The notes beneath the pieces were generated by a model, which did not search any database, was not told the DNA's origin, and saw only the letters and a list, made by a program, of their open reading frames with translations. A DNA stretch of 64,000 nt, from the NCBI GenBank assembly GCA_934254815.1, contig CAKQME010000002.1, positions 122,842 through 186,841 on the forward strand, in the 5' to 3' direction. The stretch is from an uncultured Clostridia bacterium. GTDB taxonomy: Bacteria > Bacillota > Clostridia > Christensenellales > Borkfalkiaceae. Of this stretch, positions 51,232 through 58,785 are shown in pieces. Position 1 is the first letter of the stretch; each line of letters begins with the position of its first letter. A program made the translations under genes and the position numbers.

Positions 51232-52686
51232 ATGAAAAAAATAATAACCGCAATCATAGCGGGTATAATGGCGGCTGCCTGCGTCTTTTCGATGACGGCA
51301 TGCGGCAAAAATAACGGCGACGGCACGTCTGTCGACGTCGATAAAGACGCGATGAAAAAGGCTTACGGCGACTGGACGGGCAAAACCCTCGAGGTTTACG
51401 TGCTTGACAAGGGAATCGGAACCGAATGGGTTAACGACGCGGCAAGAAATTTCAATGCGGGCACGGGTGCGAAAATAATCCCGAAAGCCGACGAAACTTT
51501 AAACGAGTCGTTGTCGGTGCTTCTCGACGCGAGAAGCGGCGCGGACGTGTATTTCAGTTTTGCTTCTCAGCTTCAATGGGTTCAATGGGCTAAGCAGGGT
51601 AAAATTCTCAGCCTTGACGACATCGGATTCAACTATAAGGAAGCTACGGAAAAAGTGGGAATAATCGACGGCGTAAGGTACACCATGCCGTATACTTTTG
51701 CACCGACGGGAATTATTTATAACCAGAATTATATAAACGAGATACCGTCTAACGGCGAGTTCGTAACGGGAACGTTCCCCGCCACATGGCAAGGACTTCT
51801 CGATATGTGCGATTCCGTGAACGAAAAATGGAATAAAACCGCATTGGGGCAGAAAGTCGTTCCTATGAGTTACGGCGGATCCGTCGGCGATATAAAGGGC
51901 TTCTTTTACGGCGTCTGGGCGCAGATAGATCCTGTAGGTTTTAAAAATTATTGGGAACAGACAACCACTTCCGTTGCGGGAGAAAGCAATAAAAATCTCC
52001 TCGTAAACGACGGCGTTATAAAAGCGGTGGACAGTGTTGCGAAACTTCTCAACGCTAAAAAGAACGAGCAGGGCAATTACTATCCGTCGAACGCTTTTGC
52101 CGATTCCACGAGCCACTCGAATCTTATCGCGGAGCAAAAATTCCTGAACGGTTTGTCCGTGTTTACCCTTTCGGCTTCCTGGTTCGAAACCGAAATGAAA
52201 GAGCATATAGAAGATGGTGGGTACGACTTTTATCGTTTCGCGCCAACGCCCAGAGTTAACGTTGACAATCCGACGGCCGTATATGTGAATTCTCCCGCAG
52301 AGTTTTTCATGATTGCCGCAAACGGTAAGAATAAAAACCCGCAACTTGCGAAAGCATTCCTTAAATATATGGCTTCCGAAGAGAGATGTCAGGTGTTCCA
52401 TTCCACCACGGGAACGCCCGCCGCGTTGCAGTACAGAATAAACACGTCGTCTTTGTCGAGATTCGCAAAAGAGGTCGTGGAGGCAACCGAAGGCGCGACT
52501 CTGGCAATTGCCGCATCCGATCAGATAGCTTCGCTTACGGGAGCGATCAATCTCGACGCGAATTCCGTTTTCAAGACGATCGCCACGACGGAATATACTC
52601 CGACTCTCGCGAGAACGATGGTTGAAAGCATGTACAGAAAACAGGTTGAAAGCTGGAACGATTATATGAAATCGCTCAACGAATAA
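51232..52686 (+). CDS. Sugar ABC transporter substrate-binding lipoprotein
   Basis: A 484-residue lipoprotein of the extracellular solute-binding family 1 (carbohydrate uptake CUT1). Lipobox MTACG with Cys24 as the lipidated residue, followed by an Asp/Gly-rich linker. The fold shows VYVLDKGIGTEWVNDAARNFNAGTG, then RYTMPYTFAPTGIIYNQNY and the C-terminal FLKYMASEERCQVFHSTTGTPAA, typical of these proteins. It is followed by two permease genes. The substrate is not evident; an oligosaccharide from the local glycosidases is inferred. Confidence 0.93.
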   Translation: MKKIITAIIAGIMAAACVFSMTACGKNNGDGTSVDVDKDAMKKAYGDWTGKTLEVYVLDKGIGTEWVNDAARNFNAGTGAKIIPKADETLNESLSVLLDARSGADVYFSFASQLQWVQWAKQGKILSLDDIGFNYKEATEKVGIIDGVRYTMPYTFAPTGIIYNQNYINEIPSNGEFVTGTFPATWQGLLDMCDSVNEKWNKTALGQKVVPMSYGGSVGDIKGFFYGVWAQIDPVGFKNYWEQTTTSVAGESNKNLLVNDGVIKAVDSVAKLLNAKKNEQGNYYPSNAFADSTSHSNLIAEQKFLNGLSVFTLSASWFETEMKEHIEDGGYDFYRFAPTPRVNVDNPTAVYVNSPAEFFMIAANGKNKNPQLAKAFLKYMASEERCQVFHSTTGTPAALQYRINTSSLSRFAKEVVEATEGATLAIAASDQIASLTGAINLDANSVFKTIATTEYTPTLARTMVESMYRKQVESWNDYMKSLNE

Positions 52687-52700
52687 AGTTAAGGGCAATT

Positions 52701-53675
52701 ATGAATAATAATGTAAAAACCAAACAAAACGCCGGAATATCCGTAAAAACGAAAAAGATGATTTTCGTATACGGGTTTCTGGCGTGGCCGATATTGCATT
52801 TCCTTGTGTTTTGGTTCGGCATGAACGTCGGTACGTTTGTGGATTCTTTTTTCGAATACAATTTATCCGGGCAACGCAGCTTCGTGGGGTTCGAAAATTA
52901 CGTTACGGCATTCAAAATATTTATAGGGCAGAAGGAGAACGGGGTAGTAAACCATTACGCGCTTTTAAACTCGTTGTCGTTAATTCCGTTATCTCTTCTC
53001 ATAAACCTGCCGTTAACGCTTATATTCGCTTACGCGATATACAAAAAAGTGTTGTTATACAGATTTTACAGAATAGTTCTGTTTCTGCCCGCGGTAATTT
53101 CCGTCGTGGTTCTGTGTCTCGTTTACCGTTCCGCGCTCGATAATTCGTCGGGAATAATAATTCAGTTTTTAAGGCTTATCGGGCTTGGAGGAGACGGAAG
53201 TCAGTCGAACACGGGTATAGTTCCCGTCGGCGGTTTTCTCGGCAACGACAAAACGGTGTGGGGAACGATTCTCGTTTTCAGCGTATGGACAGGCGTAAAC
53301 GGAAACCTTGTATATTTCAGTTCCGCCATGGCGAGACTTCCGCAAAGCGTATTTGAAAGCGCGGAAATTGACGGAGCAACTCAGTTAAGACAGTTCGGCA
53401 GTATATGTATACCGCTTATATGGCCTACGATTACGACTTTGTCCGTAACTCTCGTGGCGGGGGTGTTCGGCTGGATGATGCCGTCGCTTCTGCTCACGGA
53501 CGGGACTTCGGAGAGAGCGAGTACGCTCGGACTTTTGATAGCCGTTTCGGTTAAAAACGACTCGAAGAACACCGTGATAAATGCGATAGGCGTTCTGGTG
53601 GCGGTTTTCGGCTCGGCAATCATTCTTACTTTCCGTTATTTCATGAGCAAAATCACAGAGGAGGTGGAGTATTGA
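52701..53675 (+). CDS. Sugar ABC transporter permease (MalF type)
   Basis: A 324-residue membrane protein with six helices. The cytoplasmic EAA loop that docks the ATPase is VFESAEIDGATQLRQFGSICIPLIWPT (about residues 217-243). It overlaps the next gene by four bases (ATGA). No ATP-binding protein of the MsmX/UgpC type is encoded in the island, as is usual for such operons in Bacillota, where one ATPase serves many transporters. Confidence 0.93.
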   Translation: MNNNVKTKQNAGISVKTKKMIFVYGFLAWPILHFLVFWFGMNVGTFVDSFFEYNLSGQRSFVGFENYVTAFKIFIGQKENGVVNHYALLNSLSLIPLSLLINLPLTLIFAYAIYKKVLLYRFYRIVLFLPAVISVVVLCLVYRSALDNSSGIIIQFLRLIGLGGDGSQSNTGIVPVGGFLGNDKTVWGTILVFSVWTGVNGNLVYFSSAMARLPQSVFESAEIDGATQLRQFGSICIPLIWPTITTLSVTLVAGVFGWMMPSLLLTDGTSERASTLGLLIAVSVKNDSKNTVINAIGVLVAVFGSAIILTFRYFMSKITEEVEY

Positions 53676-54532
53676 TGAAAATAAAATATTCTGCCGGAGA
53701 CAAGGTTTTTCGTATCATATGTTTTATAATAATGGGCGTTTTCGCGCTTAGCTACATAATGATACTTATCTATATGATATTTGGCTCGTTCAGAACGACT
53801 ACGGCGTTTTCGCAAAAACCGTTTAACTTTTTCGATATTTCGCTCAACGCGATTAAACGAAACTATACAAAGGCGTTTACATATAAAGTAGGCGGACATA
53901 CGCCGATGCCGAAGATGATTTTAAACTCGCTTATATATGTAGGCGGAATAGTCGTATTATCGGTTACAATCCCCGCGATTTCGGGTTATATTACGGCAAA
54001 GTACGATTTTAAAATCAAAAAACTCATAACGAGCATCGCTATAATTACTTTGGTCGTGCCTACGATAGGTTCGGTTACGATGACGTACAGATTGATGGAA
54101 AGCTTGCATCTGCTCAATACGTTTCAGGGAGTGTTTCTTATGAGCGCGGGAGGCTTCGGATTCAGTTTCCTGCTGTTCAGAAATTTCTTTTCGGCAATCC
54201 CGTGGGAATACGCCGAAGCGGCTTTTATCGACGGTGCGAGCGATTTCAGGGTGTTTATAACCATAATGTTCCCGCAAGCGACGTCGATACTGTTATCCCT
54301 CGGCGTAATGAATTTCATAGGCTGCTGGAACGATTATTATACGCCGTACCTATTTTTGAACGATTATCCGACGGTCGCTTACGGCCTGGCCGCGATAACG
54401 TCCAAATACGAGGCGAGCGTGCCTGTAGTTTTTGCCGCGCTCTCTTTTTCCACGATCGTTATGCTGGTCTTATATATGATGTTTTCGAAAACGATTATGG
54501 AAAGCATGTCCGCGGGCGGACTCAAAGGATAA
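53672..54532 (+). CDS. Sugar ABC transporter permease (MalG type)
   Basis: A 286-residue membrane protein, partner of the preceding permease. Six helices; EAA motif EYAEAAFIDGASDFRVFITIMFP near 181-203. Its ATG overlaps the upstream stop (ATGA). An odd detail is the long loop before helix 2 (NYTKAFTYKVGGHTPMPKM). Together with the binding protein it forms a CUT1-type importer. Confidence 0.93.
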   Translation: MMKIKYSAGDKVFRIICFIIMGVFALSYIMILIYMIFGSFRTTTAFSQKPFNFFDISLNAIKRNYTKAFTYKVGGHTPMPKMILNSLIYVGGIVVLSVTIPAISGYITAKYDFKIKKLITSIAIITLVVPTIGSVTMTYRLMESLHLLNTFQGVFLMSAGGFGFSFLLFRNFFSAIPWEYAEAAFIDGASDFRVFITIMFPQATSILLSLGVMNFIGCWNDYYTPYLFLNDYPTVAYGLAAITSKYEASVPVVFAALSFSTIVMLVLYMMFSKTIMESMSAGGLKG

Positions 54533-54555
54533 ACTTCAATAAAAGGAAATAGAAA

Positions 54556-55956
54556 ATGGTAAAAAGAATACTTGGTATAGGGTTGGCGTTGACTTTCTGC
54601 GTACTTGCATCGGCGGGTTGCGCGAAAGGCGACAGCGGAAACAAAAGAACGCCGGTAACGCTTCCCGATTATGAAAGTATGCAATCCGAACCGCTTACTC
54701 TGAGCGGATGGGTTCCTCCCGAAGCGACGACAGAAGCATACCGCGATTATAAAGAAGCGGGATTTAATTATGTGTTTGTCGGTGCGATCGGTTCTGCGGA
54801 AACGGATAAAGTTCTGGATATCTGCGATAAACTCGGAATAAAGGTGTTTGTAAACGTATATAAAGACCTGGCGGCAATGGACGTTACCGTAGAAAAATAC
54901 AGTAAGCACGTTTCGTTTGCGGGGTATAACTTCGACGAGCCTGTTATTTATAAAAATATAATCAACTTTAACTATGGGATTATCGATATTGCGGAAAAAA
55001 TGAAGCCGATACATGAGAAATATCCCGACGTCGAACTTTTGATAAACCTTAACCCGACGGAAAGCGTTGATTTGAACTGGGGAACTCCGAAGTTTACTTA
55101 CGAGGAGTATCTTGAGGCGCAGAAAACGTATATAAATTCCATTTATAAAGACGGACCCGCGCATAATTGGCTGTCTTGCGACAGTTATCCGATATGCTAC
55201 AATCCGGCGGCGAAACAGCAGTATTATTTAAAGACGAGTTGGCTCCAGAATCTTGCATATCTTGCCGAGACAAAGAGAGATTGCGAGTTTAAACTGACGA
55301 CTAATTTCTTTATTCAGGCAATGGCTTACGGAACGCCGGACGGATTACATGACAGAAAGCCGACTTACGAAGATATAAGAATGCAAGCGTATTCTTTGCT
55401 TGCTTACGGTTTCGACGGCATTTCATATTTCTGTTATACCACGCCTCCTTCAGGTGGGGAATTTCAGGATTATCAATATGCCATGATTGATCGTGAAGGC
55501 AATAAAACCGATATTTACGAAGCGGGCAAAGCTGTCAACGAAGAACTCAGAAGTTTCGAGAAAGTTTACAGACAGTTCAATTCCGGCTGGCTCGGCGTTT
55601 GCCCCGTTTACGGAACGAACAATACAAGTGCGGACGAATTCTATTTCAATAAGTCCATGGACGCTCTTGCGAATCCTCTGGAGCTGAAACATTTAAGCGA
55701 ATTGAAAGGATTTGAAACCGACGAGGATGTGATTATCGGTTATATGAAAGACGGAAGCGGCAACCCCGGGTTTATGGTTGTAAACTATAACGATACTTCC
55801 CGAAACAAAAAAGTAAACGCGAAGATGAATTTTGGCGATTACACGCAGGCTCAGGTGTATCGTAAAGGCAAAAAAACAGTAGTCGATTTAAAAGACGGCA
55901 TGCTTGATATTGCGCTGGACGTCGGCGAGGGCATATTTGTGATTCCATGTTCGTGA
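54556..55956 (+). CDS. TIM-barrel-like lipoprotein, paralogue 1
   Basis: A 466-residue lipoprotein (lipobox ASAGC, Cys22). After a short linker (TPVTLPDYE) comes a barrel of about 300 residues that resembles GH2/GH42-type glycosidases: LSGWVPPEATTEAYRDYKEAGFNYVF, FAGYNFDEPVIY with a candidate catalytic Asp/Glu pair near 137, WLSCDSYPI and YGFDGISYFCYTTP near 290. A small C-terminal beta domain follows (ALDVGEGIFVIPCS). It is about 70 percent alike to the next gene over most of its length. No known GH family could be assigned with certainty. Part of the transporter operon; probably an outer-face glycosidase. Confidence 0.75.
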   Translation: MVKRILGIGLALTFCVLASAGCAKGDSGNKRTPVTLPDYESMQSEPLTLSGWVPPEATTEAYRDYKEAGFNYVFVGAIGSAETDKVLDICDKLGIKVFVNVYKDLAAMDVTVEKYSKHVSFAGYNFDEPVIYKNIINFNYGIIDIAEKMKPIHEKYPDVELLINLNPTESVDLNWGTPKFTYEEYLEAQKTYINSIYKDGPAHNWLSCDSYPICYNPAAKQQYYLKTSWLQNLAYLAETKRDCEFKLTTNFFIQAMAYGTPDGLHDRKPTYEDIRMQAYSLLAYGFDGISYFCYTTPPSGGEFQDYQYAMIDREGNKTDIYEAGKAVNEELRSFEKVYRQFNSGWLGVCPVYGTNNTSADEFYFNKSMDALANPLELKHLSELKGFETDEDVIIGYMKDGSGNPGFMVVNYNDTSRNKKVNAKMNFGDYTQAQVYRKGKKTVVDLKDGMLDIALDVGEGIFVIPCS

Positions 55957-56023
55957 TCGCGGTTTTACTACGTTTACAATCGGCAAATTTTATAAAATAA
56001 ATATAATAAAAACAGGTAATAAA

Positions 56024-57439
56024 ATGTTTAAAAAAATACTTAGTATGGGTTTGGCGCTGACTTTCTGCGGGCTTGCTTCGACGGGTTGCGCGAAAGGCGA
56101 CAGCGGAAACAAAAGAACGCCGGTAACGCTTCCCGATTATGAAAACATGCAGTCCGAGCCGCTTATAATCAACGGCTGGGTTTCGCCTCCACCGACAACG
56201 GATGCATACCGCGAGTATAAAGAAGCGGGGTTTAACTACATTTTCATCATGGGGCAGAACGCGGGTGCGGTAGGATCCGAGAAAATGGAGAATGCACTCG
56301 AAGTTTGCGACGAGCTCGGCATAAAAGCGTTCGTCGACATATCGAGAAATCTCTCGGCTATCGACGCCACTATCGAAAATTACAGCAAACATCCGTCGTT
56401 CGCGGGGTATAATTACGACGAACCCGTAATATACAGAAACACCATCAATATGTCCGACGGTATCGTGGATATCGCGGAAAAAGTAAAAGTTATGCATGAG
56501 CAGTATCCGACGGTCGAATTTTTGGTTAATCTGAATCCGTCGGAATGTGTTGATCTTAACTGGGGTACGCCCAAGTTTACTTACGCCGAATATCTCGATG
56601 CACAGACGACTTATATCAATTCGATTTATAATGACAGTTCGTTGCATAACTGGTTGTCTTGCGACAGTTATCCTATCTGCAACAATCAGACGTCAAAACA
56701 TCCGTATTATTTAAAAACGAGTTGGCTTCAGAATCTTGCCTATCTCGCCGAAATAAAAAGGGACAGCGAAGTTAAGCTCACGACGAATTTCTTTATTCAG
56801 TCGATGCCTTACGGAACGCCTGACGGAATGTACGACAGAAAGCCGACTTACGAAGATATAAGGTTGCAGGCGTATTCATTGCTTGCCTATGGTTACGACA
56901 GCATTTCGTATTTCTGTTATGCAACCCCCAATGCCGTAGGTGAGTTTCAGGATTACCAACAAGCAATGATCGACCGTGACGGCAATAAAACCGACATTTA
57001 CGAATCCGGCAAAGCCGTCAACGAGGAACTCAGAAGTTTCGAGAAAGTTTACAGACAGTTCAATTCCAACTGGCTCGGCGTTTGCCCCGTTTACGGAACA
57101 AACAATACAAGCGAGGACGAATTCTATTTCAATAAGTCCATGGACGCTCTTGCGAATCCTTTGGAGCTGAAACATTTAAGCGGTCTGAAAGGATTCGAAA
57201 CCGATGAAGACGTGATTATCGGCTATATGAAAGACGGCAGCGGTAATCCCGGTTTTATGGTTGTAAACTATAACGATTCTTCCTGGAACAAAAAAGTAAA
57301 CGCGAAGATGAATTTTGGCGATTACACGCAGGCTCAGGTGTATCGCAAAGGAAAAAAGAGCGTAGTCGATCTTAAAAACGGCATACTTACGCTCGAACTC
57401 GAGGTCGGCGAAGGCGCGTTTGTTATTCCATGCTCGTAA
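56024..57439 (+). CDS. TIM-barrel-like lipoprotein, paralogue 2
   Basis: A 471-residue lipoprotein (LASTGC, Cys22), tandem duplicate of the preceding gene. The motifs keep their place: INGWVSPPPTTDAYREYKEAGF, SFAGYNYDEPVIY, WLSCDSYPI, LTTNFFIQSMPYGTPDG and YGYDSISYFCYATP. Long blocks of the C-terminal half are identical to paralogue 1 (for instance TNNTSEDEFYFNKSMDALA against TNNTSADEFYFNKSMDALA). It differs mainly in the first loops (MGQNAGAVGSEKME), so the two may act on different linkages. Preceded by a gap of 67 bases with no strong ribosome site (aaaacaggt). Confidence 0.75.
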   Translation: MFKKILSMGLALTFCGLASTGCAKGDSGNKRTPVTLPDYENMQSEPLIINGWVSPPPTTDAYREYKEAGFNYIFIMGQNAGAVGSEKMENALEVCDELGIKAFVDISRNLSAIDATIENYSKHPSFAGYNYDEPVIYRNTINMSDGIVDIAEKVKVMHEQYPTVEFLVNLNPSECVDLNWGTPKFTYAEYLDAQTTYINSIYNDSSLHNWLSCDSYPICNNQTSKHPYYLKTSWLQNLAYLAEIKRDSEVKLTTNFFIQSMPYGTPDGMYDRKPTYEDIRLQAYSLLAYGYDSISYFCYATPNAVGEFQDYQQAMIDRDGNKTDIYESGKAVNEELRSFEKVYRQFNSNWLGVCPVYGTNNTSEDEFYFNKSMDALANPLELKHLSGLKGFETDEDVIIGYMKDGSGNPGFMVVNYNDSSWNKKVNAKMNFGDYTQAQVYRKGKKSVVDLKNGILTLELEVGEGAFVIPCS

Positions 57440-57449
57440 AAGGAGAAAT

Positions 57450-58724
57450 ATGAATCGTAAAACAACAGATATTATCCTGACCGCATGGTATCCGCCTACG
57501 CCTACGGAAGAAAATTTCAGACAATATAAAGAATGCGGATTTGATCGTATCTTCTTGCTCGGAGAATATGTGGACGGTGCGGGTACGCCTAAAATGGAAA
57601 AAGCTCTCGGAATGTGCGATAAGTTCGGCATCAAAGCTTTCGTAGATATAACCGGCAGACTCGATTTAATGGAAGAGTGTATCGATGAATATATGAAACA
57701 CCCGTCTTTCGAGGGATTCAACTACGACGAACCCGTAATATACAGAAATACGTTGACGAAAATGGACGGAATCGTCGATATTGCGCCCGTAGTCGAAAAA
57801 ATGCATGAGAAATATCCGACGGTTGAGTTTCTTATCAATCTGAACCCTACCACTTCGGTAAAGTTGCCGTGGGGAACGCCTCCGTTTACTTATGAAGAAT
57901 ACCTTGAGGCTCAGGAAAAATACGTAAACAGTATTTTCGACGGATCCGAAACGACGAACTGGCTTTCGTGCGACGATTATCCTGTTTGTTATGACCCCGA
58001 AACCGACAGACATTTTTTGAAAGATACATGGCTGAGAAACGTCGAATATATCGCTCAGGCAAAAAAAGACAGCAGATACATGCTGAAAACAAACTTTTTT
58101 ATACAGGTTATGCCGTATGGCATTCCTGCTAATCTGCACGACAGAGTTCCGACTTATGAAGATATTATGTTGCAGGCGTATACGCTGCTGGCTTTCGGTT
58201 TTGACAGTATTTCCTATTTCTGTTATGCAACGCCGACGGCAGCCGAATTTTCCGAACATCAATATTCGATGATCGATCGGAGCGAGCAAAAAACGCAGAC
58301 ATATTTCTACGGACAGAAGTTGAACGGGATTCTGAGGAAACTGAACCCGATATATAAGCGGCTGAAAAATAATTGGCGGGGCGTTTATCCTGTTTATGGC
58401 GATAATGCGGCGGAAAGGAATGTTTCTTTCGGGCTTTTAAAAAAACCGCTTGCCGCAAGCAATATAGACGAAATGGTCTCGGCTCGTTCCGACGAGGATA
58501 TTCTTATAGGATGTTTTAAGGACGAAGACGGCAAAGCCGGCTATATTGTCGTAAATGCAGGCGATACATTTTCCGCAAAGAAAGCGAAGTTTTCCATACG
58601 TTTCAAAGAAACGGACCTTGTTTCCGTTTACAGAAACGGAGAAGAAGAAATCGTTCGGTTGACCGATAACGAATTTAACGGCGATCTGGACGTGGGCGAG
58701 GGAATACTTATTCTCGCGCGGTAA
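57450..58724 (+). CDS. TIM-barrel-like protein, paralogue 3, cytoplasmic
   Basis: A 424-residue member of the same family without a signal peptide: it begins MNRKTTDIILTAWYPPTPTEENFRQYKECGF, i.e. directly at the barrel. The start at 57450 has a perfect aggag site; an earlier in-frame ATG at 57420 lies inside the upstream gene. Motifs are kept (EGFNYDEPVIY, WLSCDDYPVCY, YFCYATP), with clear divergence elsewhere. So the operon encodes two lipid-anchored and one cytosolic copy, which would suit stepwise degradation on both sides of the membrane. Confidence 0.78.
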   Translation: MNRKTTDIILTAWYPPTPTEENFRQYKECGFDRIFLLGEYVDGAGTPKMEKALGMCDKFGIKAFVDITGRLDLMEECIDEYMKHPSFEGFNYDEPVIYRNTLTKMDGIVDIAPVVEKMHEKYPTVEFLINLNPTTSVKLPWGTPPFTYEEYLEAQEKYVNSIFDGSETTNWLSCDDYPVCYDPETDRHFLKDTWLRNVEYIAQAKKDSRYMLKTNFFIQVMPYGIPANLHDRVPTYEDIMLQAYTLLAFGFDSISYFCYATPTAAEFSEHQYSMIDRSEQKTQTYFYGQKLNGILRKLNPIYKRLKNNWRGVYPVYGDNAAERNVSFGLLKKPLAASNIDEMVSARSDEDILIGCFKDEDGKAGYIVVNAGDTFSAKKAKFSIRFKETDLVSVYRNGEEEIVRLTDNEFNGDLDVGEGILILAR

Positions 58725-58785
58725 AATAAATTTTATGTGGCTTAATGCCGATAAAAAATAAAAATCAGAAAGAGAGGAAAAAAAG

